In this document: positions 1 through 8,642 of the stretch, one piece after another
Layout: every line of letters begins with the position of its first letter
How positions within the stretch are numbered: position 1 is the first letter of the stretch
Assembly: GCA_018268595.1 (NCBI GenBank)
Contig: JAFDWH010000019.1
Span: 62,001 to 126,000 of the forward strand
Length of the DNA: 64,000 bases
Source: Actinomycetota bacterium
GTDB taxonomy: Bacteria > Actinomycetota > Thermoleophilia > Solirubrobacterales > Solirubrobacteraceae
Direction of reading: 5' to 3'
Position numbers and translations under genes: made by a program
Notes under the pieces: generated by a model
Told to the model about the DNA's origin: nothing
The model's database searches: none
The model's input: the letters and a program-made list of their open reading frames with translations, nothing else

Positions 1-125
1 CCGTCCAGCGCCGGCGGGAGGTTGAGCGGCGCACCGTCCTCAGGGGCGGGGCCGGAGGGGGAGGGAGGCGCCTCGCCGATCAGGCGCGGGGCGGGAGTGG
101 TGTCCTGCTCGATCGTCGCGCTCAT
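1..125 (-). CDS. N-terminus of an unknown protein (partial)
   Basis: Only the first 41 codons are inside the window; the gene runs off the left edge. The ATG is the complement of 123-125 and the reading begins MSATIEQDTTPAPRLIGEAP. It continues as a Pro/Ala/Gly-rich, probably disordered segment that gives no family clue. It is divergent from the DUF1330 gene at 209, and the 83-base spacer holds three short inverted repeats, so both genes may share an operator. The start is supported only by ORF continuity and the intergenic signals; the function is unknown. Confidence 0.5.
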   Translation of the reverse strand, partial: MSATIEQDTTPAPRLIGEAPPSPSGPAPEDGAPLNLPPALD

Positions 126-132
126 CGTCCGA

Positions 133-193
133 TTGAACCAAAGTCAATACAGTGTCGCGACAGTCCGGCCCGGACTGTGTCCGATCTCACACA
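133..193. promoter_or_regulatory. Divergent promoter/operator region with three inverted repeats
   Basis: Three dyads lie in 61 bases. TTGA-N7-TCAA at 133-147 is the half-site layout common for MarR-type regulators. The perfect palindrome TGTCGCGACA is at 153-162. TGTGT-N8-ACACA is at 176-193, next to the ribosome-binding site AGGAGG (193-198). A possible -10, TACAGT (148-153), for the rightward gene abuts the palindrome, so a bound repressor would block initiation. No regulator gene lies beside it within the window. Confidence 0.4.
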
Positions 194-208
194 GGAGGCC
201 CTGCCGCG

Positions 209-610
209 ATGGACGTCACGACGCTCCCCGAGCCGCCGAACGAGCAGGGCCTCGCCGCCTTCGCGCAGCGCGCCGCTGCCGCCGGCGGCGACGGCCCCGT
301 CACGATGCTCAACCTGCTCGCGTTCGCGCCCGACGGCGGCCGCGAGCGCTACGAGCAGTACGGCGCCGCGGTCGCGCCGCTGCTCGAGCGTGTCGGCGGG
401 CGGGTCGTCTACGCGGGCGATGCGGCGCCGGCGCTGCTCGGCGCCGAGCGCTGGGACCTCGTCGCGCTCGTCGAGTACCCGAGCCGGCAGGCGTTCCTCG
501 AGATGGTCGGCTCGCCCGAGTACGAGGCGATCGCGCACCTGCGCACGGAGGCGCTGGCGAAGGGCGAGCTGCACCCGCTCGACACGCTGGCGGTGACGCT
601 CGACCGGTAG
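209..610 (+). CDS. DUF1330-family small protein
   Basis: The protein has 133 residues and matches the DUF1330 (dimeric alpha/beta barrel) pattern. It has an N-terminal strand VTMLNLLAF, a middle segment YEQYGAAVAPLLERVGGRVVYAG, and a C-terminal VALVEYPSRQAFLEMVGSPEY segment. The ATG at 209 is chosen over an upstream in-frame ATG because AGGAGG at 193-198 is correctly spaced. Members of this family are small, often stand-alone proteins of uncertain activity. It ends 11 bases before trpS, which has its own promoter signal. The divergent operator region suggests single-gene regulation rather than an operon with trpS. Confidence 0.75.
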   Translation: MDVTTLPEPPNEQGLAAFAQRAAAAGGDGPVTMLNLLAFAPDGGRERYEQYGAAVAPLLERVGGRVVYAGDAAPALLGAERWDLVALVEYPSRQAFLEMVGSPEYEAIAHLRTEALAKGELHPLDTLAVTLDR

Positions 611-613
611 CCT
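608..613 (+). promoter_or_regulatory. -10 element TAGCCT of trpS
   Basis: TAGCCT lies 8 bases before the trpS GTG and overlaps the upstream stop codon. There is no Shine-Dalgarno sequence between it and the GTG. This fits a leaderless mRNA that begins at or next to the start codon. Confidence 0.5.
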
Positions 614-621
614 GCGCCGCC

Positions 622-1608
622 GTGCGGATCTTCTCCGGCATCCAGCCGACCGGGCGCAAGCACCTCGGCAACTTCATCGGGGCGATCGAGCAGTACGTCC
701 ACCATCAAGATCAGGGCGAGGCGATCTACTGCATCGTCGACCTGCACGCGACGACCGTCAGATACGACCCGACCGAGCTGCGCGAGCGGCTCTACGACAC
801 GGCCGCGATCCTGCTCGCCGCCGGGATCGATCCCGCCCGCGCGATCTTCTTCCGCCAGGGCGACGTGCTGGAGCACAGCGAGCTGGCGTGGCTGCTCTCC
901 AGCGTGACCGCGTTCGGCGACCTCAACCGCATGCACCAGTTCAAGGAGAAGTCCGGCGCGCAGCGGGACCTCGCCTCCGCCGGCCTCTTCACCTACCCGG
1001 TGCTGATGGCCGCCGACGTGCTCGCCTACCGCGCCGACACGGTCCCCGTCGGCGACGACCAGCGCCAGCACGTCGAGCTGATGCGCGACATCGCGCAGCG
1101 CTTCAACGCGCGCTTCGGCGAGACGCTCGTCGTCCCGAGAGGCGTCTACCGCGAGATCGGCGCGCGCATCATGGACCTGCAGGAGCCGGCGCGGAAGATG
1201 TCCACGACCGGCGGCACCGAGCAGGGGACCGTCTACGTGCTCGACGACGCCGCGACGATCGAGCGCAAGTTCAAGCGCGCCGTCACCGACTCCGGTGCGG
1301 AGATCGTCCGCCGCCCCGACAAGCCGGGCATCTCGAACCTGATCGAGATCCTCGCGGCGGTGACCGGCAGATCGTTCGAGGACGTCGAGCGCGCGCACGC
1401 CGCGTCCCGCTACGGCGACTTCAAGGCGGCCGTCGCGGAGGCCGTGGTCGAGCGCCTGCAGCCGGTCCACGAGCGCTACGACGCGCTGCGCGCCGACGAG
1501 CCGGCGCTCGAGCGCGTGCTGCGCGAGGGCGCCGAGAAGGCGCGCGCGATCGCCGCGCCCGTGCTGGTCGACGTGCGCCGCGCGATGGGCGTCGGCCCGG
1601 TCGGCTGA
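622..1608 (+). CDS. trpS: Tryptophanyl-tRNA synthetase
   Basis: This class I aminoacyl-tRNA synthetase of 328 residues charges tRNA-Trp with tryptophan in the cytoplasm. The protein starts VRIFSGIQPTGRKHLGNF, which carries the GxQPTG and HLGN (HIGH-type) ATP-binding motifs within the first 20 residues. The KMSKS-equivalent loop KMSTTGG is near residue 191. Length and motifs match the bacterial TrpRS family. The GTG at 622 is used; an upstream in-frame ORF extension only shadows the previous gene. It is followed by scpA after about 100 bases, a gap with a separate -10. Confidence 0.96.
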   Translation: MRIFSGIQPTGRKHLGNFIGAIEQYVHHQDQGEAIYCIVDLHATTVRYDPTELRERLYDTAAILLAAGIDPARAIFFRQGDVLEHSELAWLLSSVTAFGDLNRMHQFKEKSGAQRDLASAGLFTYPVLMAADVLAYRADTVPVGDDQRQHVELMRDIAQRFNARFGETLVVPRGVYREIGARIMDLQEPARKMSTTGGTEQGTVYVLDDAATIERKFKRAVTDSGAEIVRRPDKPGISNLIEILAAVTGRSFEDVERAHAASRYGDFKAAVAEAVVERLQPVHERYDALRADEPALERVLREGAEKARAIAAPVLVDVRRAMGVGPVG

Positions 1609-1696
1609 CGCGCCGCCCGCCCGCGCACGACCGCCCCGCTCGTTACTCGCGGGTGGCGGCGACGGCCACATGGCCGTCGACCGCCGGGTCCCGCGT

Positions 1697-1702
1697 TACC
1701 CT
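1697..1702 (+). promoter_or_regulatory. -10 element TACCCT of scpA
   Basis: TACCCT is 6 bases before GTG 1709, with no Shine-Dalgarno sequence. The position supports GTG 1709 as the scpA start rather than ATG 1670, because the hexamer would otherwise lie inside the coding region. Confidence 0.45.
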
Positions 1703-1708
1703 CTCGCG

Positions 1709-2536
1709 GTGCGCGCCGCCGACCTGGACCTCGACCTCGACGTCTTCGCGGGGCCGTTCGACCTGCTGCTGACGCTCGTCCTGCGCGAGGAGGTCGACCT
1801 GCTCGAGGTCGACCTCGCCGACGTCGTCGTCACCTACATCGACTTCCTCGAGGCGAAGGGCGAGCTCGACCTCGAGCTGGCGACCGAGTTCCTCGTGCTG
1901 ATCGCCGCGCTGCTGGAGCTGAAGTCGCGCCTGATGCTGCCCGGCGAGGAGCAGGAGCTGCTCGACCTGGAGCCCGGCGAGGCGGCCGAGGAGCTGCTCG
2001 CGCGGCTGCTCGAGGCGCACCGCTACCGCGGCGCCGCCGAGCATCTCCAGCGCCTGCTGGAGCAGCAGTCCGGCTACCGCTTCCGCTCGGCCCCGCTGCC
2101 CCCGGCGCTGCGCCGCAGCTCGCTCGACGAGTCGGAGGCCGTCTACGACCCGGCGCTGCTCGGCAGAGCGCTCGGCGGCCTCCTGCGGATGCCGCCGGAG
2201 ATCTCGCTGCACCACGTGACGATCCAGAGAGTCACCGTGGTGGAACGGCTCAGACACCTGCGCGCGCTGCTGCGCCGGGGCCGCTTCTCGTTCGACGAGG
2301 CGGTCGCCAGAGCCGACCGGGTCACCGTCGCCGTGACGATCTGGGCGCTGCTCGAGCTGTACAAGCGCGGCGAGGCGACGTGGGAGCAGGACGAGCCGTT
2401 CGCCGACATCACCGTCGAGGCGCTCGCCGAGCGGCCGTGGCCCGACGTCGCCGGCGCGATCACCGGCGCCGAGGAGATCCGCACGCCGCACGTCGAGCCC
2501 GACCCGGTGGACGAGCATGCCGAGGTGGTGGCGTGA
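1709..2536 (+). CDS. scpA: Segregation and condensation protein A (kleisin)
   Basis: ScpA is the kleisin that bridges the SMC heads and, with ScpB, forms the bacterial condensin. The window also encodes smc (53953). The sequence has the family opening DVFAGPFDLLLTLVLREEVDLLEV and the helix FLVLIAALLELKSRLMLPG, followed by acidic linkers and a C-terminal winged-helix segment (VTVAVTIWALLELYKRGEA). It has 275 residues from GTG 1709; ATG 1670 would add 13 residues. Its stop overlaps the scpB GTG, so the two genes are translationally coupled. Confidence 0.93.
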   Translation: MRAADLDLDLDVFAGPFDLLLTLVLREEVDLLEVDLADVVVTYIDFLEAKGELDLELATEFLVLIAALLELKSRLMLPGEEQELLDLEPGEAAEELLARLLEAHRYRGAAEHLQRLLEQQSGYRFRSAPLPPALRRSSLDESEAVYDPALLGRALGGLLRMPPEISLHHVTIQRVTVVERLRHLRALLRRGRFSFDEAVARADRVTVAVTIWALLELYKRGEATWEQDEPFADITVEALAERPWPDVAGAITGAEEIRTPHVEPDPVDEHAEVVA

Positions 2537-3240
2537 TCGAGCTGGCCGGCACGCTGGAGGCGCTGCTGTTCCTCGCGCCCGACCCGCTCCCGGCCGCCGC
2601 GTTGGCCGACGCGGTGGGCATCGAGGAGGACGAGGCGGTCGAGGCGCTGCAGGCGCTCGCCGCCTCCCTCGACGCCGACGCGCGGGGCCTGGTGCTGCGC
2701 GAGCTGTCGGGCGGCTGGCAGCTCTCCTCCCACCCGGAGGCGGAGGACGCCGCGCGGCGCCTGCTGGCGAAGCCGCGCACGCCGCCGCTGACGCCGGCGC
2801 AGGCCGAGACGCTCGCGATCGTCGCCTACCTGCAGCCGGTCTCGCGGCCGGAGATCGCCCGCATCCGCGGCGTCAACGCCGAGTCGGCCGCGCAGACGCT
2901 GATCGAGCGCGGGGTGATCGAGGAGGCCGGCCGCTCGCAGTTCGGCGCGGTCCTCTACCGCACGACGGACCTGTTCCTGCGCCTGTTCGGCCTGACCGAC
3001 CTCAGCGGGCTGCCCGACGTGACGGCATGGGACCCGACGCCCGAAGTCGCCGCCTCGATCCGCGAGCGGCTGCTGAGAGCCGGCGAGGCGCGGCTCGGCG
3101 TCCCGGCCGCCGCGGCGCCGGCGGAGGGGCGCGAGGCTGAGCCCAGCTCGGACGCCGGGGTTGCCGAGGCGCCCGCCGGGGGCCACGAAGGGGAGGAAGC
3201 GGCTGAGCCGCCACCCGCCCCCGTCATCCCGATCGCCTGA
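2533..3240 (+). CDS. scpB: Segregation and condensation protein B
   Basis: ScpB is the 235-residue dimeric winged-helix partner that binds the ScpA kleisin in the SMC complex. It begins VIELAGTLEALLFLAPDPLP and carries the conserved second winged helix TPAQAETLAIVAYLQPVSRPEIARIRGVN. After about residue 180 the protein becomes an Ala/Glu/Pro-rich disordered tail, longer than in typical ScpB. GTG 2533 overlaps the scpA TGA by one base step (GTGA). The gene ends just before the hairpin at 3248-3290. Confidence 0.93.
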   Translation: MIELAGTLEALLFLAPDPLPAAALADAVGIEEDEAVEALQALAASLDADARGLVLRELSGGWQLSSHPEAEDAARRLLAKPRTPPLTPAQAETLAIVAYLQPVSRPEIARIRGVNAESAAQTLIERGVIEEAGRSQFGAVLYRTTDLFLRLFGLTDLSGLPDVTAWDPTPEVAASIRERLLRAGEARLGVPAAAAPAEGREAEPSSDAGVAEAPAGGHEGEEAAEPPPAPVIPIA

Positions 3241-3247
3241 GCCCGAC

Positions 3248-3290
3248 CACTGCGCCTTTTGCCTCGCTATGCGAGGCAAAACACGCAGTG
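3248..3290. terminator. Two-tier hairpin between convergent scpB and eda
   Basis: The outer arms CACTGCG (3248-3254) and CGCAGTG (3284-3290) enclose a perfect 11-bp inner stem, TTTTGCCTCGC (3257-3267) with GCGAGGCAAAA (3271-3281), and the loop TAT. It lies between convergent genes and can act on both strands. A degenerate relative is at 44653-44698 and a structurally similar hairpin is at 21109-21158. Confidence 0.7.
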
Positions 3291-3291
3291 A

Positions 3292-3873
3292 TCAGCCGGC
3301 GAGGGCGGCGAGCAGCTCGGGCGCTCGCTCGGGCTCCCGCGTGAGCGCGCCGCCGACGCCGACGGCGACCGCGCCCGCCGCGAGCCACGCAGCGGCGTTC
3401 GCGGCGGAGATCCCGCCGCTGGGGAGGAGCCGGGCGTCGGGCAGCGCGGCCAAGAGCGTCCGCAGGTCGGCCGGGGTGAGCCGGTCGGCGGGGAACAGCT
3501 TCACAAGGTCCGCCCCTGCACGCGTGCAGGCGTCGACCTCGGTCGGCGTGAAGGCGCCGGGCACAGCCGCCGCGCCCGCAGCGTGCGCCGCCTCGACGAC
3601 CTCCGGCCGCAGCACGGGCGACAGCAGGAAGCGCGCGCCGGCGTCAAGCGCGGCGCGCGCGTCGGCGGCGCTCATCACCGTCCCGGCGCCCACCAACGCG
3701 CCCGGCATGGCAGACAACGACGAGATCGCGTCGAGCGCCCCCGGCACGTTCAACGGGACCTCGACCACGTCCACGCCGCCCTCGATGACCGCCGTTCCGA
3801 CCGCGACCGGGTCGGCGCACCGCAGGATCGCCACCACCCGCCGCTCGGCGATGCGAGCGGCGACCGCGTTCAC
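3292..3873 (-). CDS. eda: KDPG/KHG aldolase
   Basis: This class I Schiff-base aldolase has 193 residues. It cleaves 2-keto-3-deoxy-6-phosphogluconate to pyruvate and glyceraldehyde-3-phosphate (or 4-hydroxy-2-oxoglutarate in the KHG activity). The TIM-barrel landmarks are the catalytic Glu in VVEVPLN (residue 38), VGAGTV, PGAFTPTE, and the Schiff-base Lys in LVKLFPAD (residue 125). The closing phosphate site is LLPSGGIS. The GTG start overlaps the rlmN stop (GTGA), an odd partnership for a sugar-acid enzyme. No Entner-Doudoroff dehydratase gene lies nearby, so the physiological substrate is unclear. Confidence 0.9.
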   Translation of the reverse strand: MNAVAARIAERRVVAILRCADPVAVGTAVIEGGVDVVEVPLNVPGALDAISSLSAMPGALVGAGTVMSAADARAALDAGARFLLSPVLRPEVVEAAHAAGAAAVPGAFTPTEVDACTRAGADLVKLFPADRLTPADLRTLLAALPDARLLPSGGISAANAAAWLAAGAVAVGVGGALTREPERAPELLAALAG

Positions 3874-4865
3874 GCCGCCGCGGCCTTCGCCGCCAGCTGC
3901 CCGCACGCCGCGTCGATGTCGCGGCCGCGCGTGAGCCGGACCGTCGCCTCGACGCCGCGCGACTCCAGCGCCTCGCGGAACGCCGCGATCGCCTCGCGCC
4001 CCGAGCCTTCGTACACCGAGCCGGTCGGGTTGTACGGGATCAGGTTGACCTTGTAGATCCGCCCGTCGAGCAGGTCGCCCAGCGCGAGCGCCTGCTCGTA
4101 GCGGTCGTTGACGCCGGCGAGCATCACGTACTCGACGAAGATCTTGCGGCGCTTGGCCTCGTAGAACTCCTCGCACGCCTCCAGCACCTGCTCCAGCGGA
4201 TAGCGCTCGTTCACCGGCATGATCTGCGAGCGCAGCTCGTCCTCCGGCGCGTGCAGCGACAGCGCGAGCCGCAGCGGCAGCGGCGAGTCGGCCAGCCGCA
4301 GGATCCCCGGGATCCACCCGACCGTCGACACGGCCGTGCGGCGCGAGCTGATCCCGACGTCCGGCAGCCGACGGCACGCGGCCAGCACGTTGTCGAGGTT
4401 CATCATCGGCTCGCCCATGCCCATGAAGACGCAGTGGTCGACCTCCGTCATGCGGCGGAAGTGCAAGGCCTGGTCGAGGATCTCCGACGCGGTCAGGTTG
4501 CGGCCGAACTTCATCTGGCCCGTCGCGCAGAACGTGCACGTCAAAGGGCAGCCGGACTGCGAGGAGAGGCACAAGGACCGCCGCCCATCGCGGTAGCGCA
4601 TCAACACCGCCTCGACCGGGCGGCCGTCCGCCGTCGAGAACAGCGCCTTCACGGTCCCGTCGGACGCATGCGCCTCGTGCTCCAACGTCAGCGACGAGAG
4701 CGGCACCTCCTCCGCCAGCGCCGAGCGCAGCGCCGCCGGAAGGTTCGTCATCTCCTCGTAGCCGCTCGCCCCGCGCGCCAGCCACTCCCACACCTGTCTG
4801 GCGCGGAAGGCAGGCTGGCCATGCGCCTCCAGCGTGCGGTCGAGCAGTTCGAGATCCACACCCAT
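3870..4865 (-). CDS. rlmN: 23S rRNA/tRNA (adenine-C2)-methyltransferase RlmN
   Basis: This radical-SAM enzyme methylates C2 of A2503 in 23S rRNA and A37 of some tRNAs. The protein has 331 residues. The radical-SAM cysteines are C106, C110 and C113 in SGCPLTCTFCATG. The two mechanistic cysteines are C99 (SLCLSSQ) and C321 (DIDAACGQL). MGMGEPMMNLDNV and the SLHAPEDELR segment are also typical. Only 12 bases separate its ATG from the divergent rluB ATG at 4878. It is translationally coupled to eda downstream. Confidence 0.96.
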   Translation of the reverse strand: MGVDLELLDRTLEAHGQPAFRARQVWEWLARGASGYEEMTNLPAALRSALAEEVPLSSLTLEHEAHASDGTVKALFSTADGRPVEAVLMRYRDGRRSLCLSSQSGCPLTCTFCATGQMKFGRNLTASEILDQALHFRRMTEVDHCVFMGMGEPMMNLDNVLAACRRLPDVGISSRRTAVSTVGWIPGILRLADSPLPLRLALSLHAPEDELRSQIMPVNERYPLEQVLEACEEFYEAKRRKIFVEYVMLAGVNDRYEQALALGDLLDGRIYKVNLIPYNPTGSVYEGSGREAIAAFREALESRGVEATVRLTRGRDIDAACGQLAAKAAAA

Positions 4866-4870
4866 AGAGT
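4865..4870 (+). promoter_or_regulatory. -10 element TAGAGT of rluB
   Basis: TAGAGT is followed by exactly 7 bases and ATG 4878, with no Shine-Dalgarno sequence. The hexamer begins on the complement of the rlmN start codon. The rightward promoter therefore overlaps the leftward gene. Confidence 0.55.
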
Positions 4871-4877
4871 GACAGCG

Positions 4878-5606
4878 ATGCGCCTCGCCAAGTACCTCGC
4901 CCACGCGGGCGTCGCCTCGCGGCGCGCCGCCGAGCAGCTGATCGCCGAGGGTCGCGTCACCGTGAACGGCGCGACCGTCACCGATCCCGCCCGCGACGTC
5001 GGCGACCACAGCGCCGTCGCGTTCGACGGCGAGCCGGTCAAGGGCGCCGAGCCGCGCGTCGCCTACGCGCTGCACAAGCCGGCCGGCGTCGTCTCGACCT
5101 CCAGCGACACGCACGGCCGCAGAACGGTCGTCGACCTCGTGCCGAAGGAGCGCCGCCTCTACCCGGTCGGCCGCCTCGACGCGGACAGCACGGGCCTGAT
5201 CCTGCTCACGAACGACGGCGAGCTGGCCAACCGCCTCACGCACCCGCGCTACGAGGTCCCGAAGACCTACCGCGCCACGCTCGGCGGGCCGGCGATCACC
5301 GACCGGGCCTTGAAAGCCCTGCGCGAGGGCGTCCAGCTCGAGGACGGCCTGACCGCGCCGGCGCGCGTCCGCCGCCTCACCCCGCACCAGCTCGAGCTGA
5401 CGATCCACGAGGGCCGCAACCGCCAGGTGCGGCGCATGTGCGAGGCGGTCGGGCGGCCCGTGAAGCAGCTCGTCCGCATCCGCTTCGGCCCGCTCGAGCT
5501 GGGCGACCTCAGACCGGGGAAGTCGCGGCGCCTGACGGCGACGGAGCTGGCCGCGCTCGCCGCCGCAGCGCCCAACGGCGCAGCTCGTCCGCGCCCCAGA
5601 CGATGA
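4878..5606 (+). CDS. rluB: RsuA/RluB-family rRNA pseudouridine synthase
   Basis: This enzyme isomerises uridine to pseudouridine in rRNA, probably position 2605 of 23S rRNA if it is a true RluB. The 242-residue protein has an N-terminal S4 RNA-binding domain ([22 protein letters not shown]). The catalytic domain carries [19 protein letters not shown], whose Asp is the catalytic residue, and [15 protein letters not shown]. In many actinobacteria this gene follows scpB; here rlmN and eda have been placed between them on the other strand. Its last 98 bases overlap the 3' end of the convergent ATPase gene. Confidence 0.92.
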   Translation: MRLAKYLAHAGVASRRAAEQLIAEGRVTVNGATVTDPARDVGDHSAVAFDGEPVKGAEPRVAYALHKPAGVVSTSSDTHGRRTVVDLVPKERRLYPVGRLDADSTGLILLTNDGELANRLTHPRYEVPKTYRATLGGPAITDRALKALREGVQLEDGLTAPARVRRLTPHQLELTIHEGRNRQVRRMCEAVGRPVKQLVRIRFGPLELGDLRPGKSRRLTATELAALAAAAPNGAARPRPRR

Positions 5607-8175
5607 GCGGGAACGGCAGCGTCAGCGCGACCATCCACGGCTCCAGCGCGGCCGTCCCCAGCACCTCCTGGCAGACCGGCACGTAGATCAGCAGCGCCGC
5701 GAGCGCCAGCTCGAACGCGATCCCCCACAGCAGCAGCCGGTTGGAGAAGACCCCGATCGCGCGCAGCGAGGCGCGCTCGGTGCGGGCCGCGAACGCGGTG
5801 CCGACCTGCCCCATCACCATCCCGAGGAACGTCATCGTCGTCGCCTGGCGGTAGGCGTGGTGCAACGCCGTGCCCTTGCCGGTCGGGTCGCCCGGCGACC
5901 AGCCGGCGCGCGTCAGCACGACGAAGAACCCCGCCATCGCGAGCGCCGCGCCGATCGCACCGAGGAACAGCCACGCGCGCAGCAGCATCGGCGGCTGGAT
6001 CACGCCCTGCGAGCGGGGACGCGGCGGGCGCCGCATCGCGCCCGGCTCGGCGGGCTCGCGGCCGAGCGCAAGCGCCGGCAGCGTCTCGGTCCCGAGGTCG
6101 ATCGCCAGGAGCTGCAGGATCGTCAGCGGCAGCGGGATCGCGCCGCCCCCGAGCGCGTACACGACGTAGGGGACGATCTCCGGCGTCGCGTGGGCGAAGA
6201 TGTACGTGATGAACTTGCGGATGTTGTCGTAGACGCGGCGCCCCGCCTCCACCGCCGTCACGATCGTCGCGAAGTTGTCGTCGGCGAGCACCATCTCGGA
6301 CGCCTCGCGCGCCACGTCGGTGCCCGAGCGGCCCATCGCCACGCCGATGTCCGCACGCCGCAGCGCGGGCGCGTCGTTGACGCCGTCGCCCGTCATCGCC
6401 ACGACGTGGCCGTCCTCCTGCAGCGCGTGCGCGATCCGCAGCTTCGCCTCCGGCGAGGCGCGGGCGAAGATCACCTCGTCGTGCGCGCGCAGCAGCGCCG
6501 CGAGCGCCGCGTCGTCGAGCGCGTCGACGTCGGCGCCGCCGACCACCTGCGGCGCCGGCCCGCGCACGATCCCGACCGCGCGCGCGATCGCCGCGGCCGT
6601 CAGCGCGTGGTCGCCGGTCACGACGACGATGCGGATCCCGGCCTCGTGGCAGCGCGCGACCGCCTCGGCGACCTCGGCGCGCGGCGGGTCCATCATCGCG
6701 ACGAGGCCGAGGAAGCGCAGCTCGCGCTCGGCGTCCTCCCGTCGCCGCGGCACCGGCTCGCCGTCGCCGAGCGCGCGCCGCGCGACGGCGAGCACCCGCA
6801 GCCCCTGCGCCGCCAGCTCGCCGACGCGCCGCTCCAGCCGGGCGCGCTCCGCGTCGGCGAGCGCGCAGCACGGCAGCAGCGCCTCGGGCGCGCCCTTCGC
6901 ATGCACCCACAGCGCGCCGTCCGCGCCGGCGTCGACCGTCGACATCAGCTTCAGCACCGGGTCGAAGTGGAACTGGCGGCGCCGGCCCGCGAGCCGCGCG
7001 TCGGCGTCGGCCGGGGCGCCGAGCCGCACGGCCTCGACCAGCATCGCGACCTCGGTCGGATCGCCGATCGGGCCGTCGTCGCCGCCGGCGAGCCGCGCGT
7101 TGTTGCAGGCCGCCATCGCGTGCGCCAGCGCGAGCGGATCGGCCGCGTCGACCTGCGTCACGCGCATGCGGTTCTCCGTCAGCGTGCCGGTCTTGTCGGT
7201 GCAGATCACGTCGGCCGAGCCGAGCGTCTCGACCGCCGAGAGCCGCTTGACGACCGCGCCGCGCCGCGCGAGGTCGCGCACGCCGACCGCCAGCGCCAGC
7301 GTGATCACCGGCAGCAGCCCCTCCGGCACGTTGCCGACGAGCAGCCCGACCGCCAGCACGACCGCGTCGCCGACCGACAGGCCGGCGGCGAAGACGCCGA
7401 GCGGCACGAACGCGATTCCCATCGCGACGGCGATACCGGCGATCAGCCACGCCACGCGGCGCACCTGCGCCTCCAGTGGGGACGCCTCCGTCTCGACGCG
7501 CTGCGACAGCGCAGCGATGCGGCCGAGCTGCGTATGCATCCCGGTCGCGAACACGAGCGCGCGCGCCTCGCCCTCGGTGCAGGCGGTCCCCGAGAAGACC
7601 AGCTCGCGCGCCTGCAAGAGCGGCATGTGCGTGTCGGCGAAGTCGGCCGCGCGGAAGGCCGGCAGCGACTCGCCCGTGAGCGTCGAGAGGTCGACCTCGA
7701 CGCCGCCGCTGAGGAGGCGCGCGTCGGCGGAGATGCGGTCGCCCTCGTGGATCGCGAGCACGTCGCCGGGCACGAGCCGCTCGGCGTCGACCGCCTGCTC
7801 GCGCCCGTCGCGCAGCACCGTCGCGCGCGCCGGCAGGTACCGCGCGAGCGCCTCGACGGCGCGCTCGGCCTGCTGCTCCTGCACGAACGCGAACGCGGCG
7901 TTGAGCACGATCACCGCGACGATCGCGACCGCGATCGCGACGATCCCCGCGATCCACGCGAGCGCCGCCGCCGCCCACAGCAGCAGCGCGAGCGGGTGGA
8001 CGAACTGCTGCGCCAGCTCGCGCGGCCAGCGCCGGCCGCCGCGCCGCCGCAGCACGTTCGGGCCGTACTGCAGCAGGCGCCGCTCGGCCTCCGCGCTGGA
8101 GAGGCCGGCGGGCGTCGCGCGCAGGTCGCGCAGCAGGCGCTCGACGCGCTCGGTCGGGTCGGGCGTCTCCGCCAT
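5509..8175 (-). CDS. P2-type cation-transporting ATPase (P2C-like)
   Basis: This membrane cation pump has 888 residues. Visible parts are an N-terminal cation-ATPase domain, the actuator loop [12 protein letters not shown], and M4 with NVPEGLL near residue 282. The phosphorylated Asp is D327 in [12 protein letters not shown], followed by the hinge [22 protein letters not shown] and six C-terminal membrane helices. PEGLL in M4 and IDLGTE in M6 resemble the Na+/K+-ATPase (P2C) group more than SERCA. The ion is not certain. The ATG has GGAGG one base upstream, and TAGCGT lies 8 bases before it. The C-terminal 98 bases run antisense to rluB. Confidence 0.88.
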   Translation of the reverse strand: MAETPDPTERVERLLRDLRATPAGLSSAEAERRLLQYGPNVLRRRGGRRWPRELAQQFVHPLALLLWAAAALAWIAGIVAIAVAIVAVIVLNAAFAFVQEQQAERAVEALARYLPARATVLRDGREQAVDAERLVPGDVLAIHEGDRISADARLLSGGVEVDLSTLTGESLPAFRAADFADTHMPLLQARELVFSGTACTEGEARALVFATGMHTQLGRIAALSQRVETEASPLEAQVRRVAWLIAGIAVAMGIAFVPLGVFAAGLSVGDAVVLAVGLLVGNVPEGLLPVITLALAVGVRDLARRGAVVKRLSAVETLGSADVICTDKTGTLTENRMRVTQVDAADPLALAHAMAACNNARLAGGDDGPIGDPTEVAMLVEAVRLGAPADADARLAGRRRQFHFDPVLKLMSTVDAGADGALWVHAKGAPEALLPCCALADAERARLERRVGELAAQGLRVLAVARRALGDGEPVPRRREDAERELRFLGLVAMMDPPRAEVAEAVARCHEAGIRIVVVTGDHALTAAAIARAVGIVRGPAPQVVGGADVDALDDAALAALLRAHDEVIFARASPEAKLRIAHALQEDGHVVAMTGDGVNDAPALRRADIGVAMGRSGTDVAREASEMVLADDNFATIVTAVEAGRRVYDNIRKFITYIFAHATPEIVPYVVYALGGGAIPLPLTILQLLAIDLGTETLPALALGREPAEPGAMRRPPRPRSQGVIQPPMLLRAWLFLGAIGAALAMAGFFVVLTRAGWSPGDPTGKGTALHHAYRQATTMTFLGMVMGQVGTAFAARTERASLRAIGVFSNRLLLWGIAFELALAALLIYVPVCQEVLGTAALEPWMVALTLPFPLIVWGADELRRWALRRRARPAPSPSGAATSPV

Positions 8176-8183
8176 CCCTCCGC

Positions 8184-8189
8184 ACGCTA
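8184..8189 (-). promoter_or_regulatory. -10 element TAGCGT of the P-type ATPase
   Basis: On the minus strand TAGCGT precedes the ATG by 8 bases, the same spacing as in other leaderless candidates here. The GGAGG between them is too close to the ATG to work as a normal Shine-Dalgarno sequence. Confidence 0.4.
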
Positions 8190-8271
8190 GGGCCCGCCGG
8201 CGCGCCCGCCATCCGCGCCCGTCCGCGCTCGCACCCCGTAGAACGCCGAGCCTGCGAGAATCGCGCCCGCC

Positions 8272-8637
8272 ATGCGACTGTTCGCGCTGCGCGGCGCCAT
8301 CACCGTCGAGCACAACGACGCCGAGGAGATCCTCGCCGCGACGGACGAGCTGATGCGCGAGCTGATGGCGCGCAACGCGCTGGAGCCGGCCGCGCTCGTC
8401 TCCTGCCTGTTCACGCTGACGGAGGACCTCGACGCCGAGTTCCCGGCGGTCGCGGCGCGGCGGATGGGGCTGAGCGCCGTGCCGCTGATGTGCGCGCGCG
8501 AGGTGCCGGTGCCGGGCGCGCTGCCGCGCGTGATCCGCGTGCTGGTGCACTACTACGCCGACGACGACCACGTCTCGCGGCACGTCTACCTGCGTGCGGC
8601 GAAAGCGCTCCGCGCCGACCTCGAGTCGGCACAATAA
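8272..8637 (+). CDS. aroH: Chorismate mutase, AroH class
   Basis: This is a monofunctional chorismate mutase of the trimeric AroH fold, 121 residues. It converts chorismate to prephenate, the branch point to Tyr and Phe. The whole family pattern is present: [53 protein letters not shown], and the C-terminal IRVLVHYY...[11 protein letters not shown]. It opens an aromatic cluster (hisC, leader peptide, DAHP synthase, tyrA, aroA). hisC starts 5 bases after its stop. GAGAAT about 10 bases upstream may be the -10. Confidence 0.93.
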   Translation: MRLFALRGAITVEHNDAEEILAATDELMRELMARNALEPAALVSCLFTLTEDLDAEFPAVAARRMGLSAVPLMCAREVPVPGALPRVIRVLVHYYADDDHVSRHVYLRAAKALRADLESAQ

Positions 8638-8642
8638 GGCCG

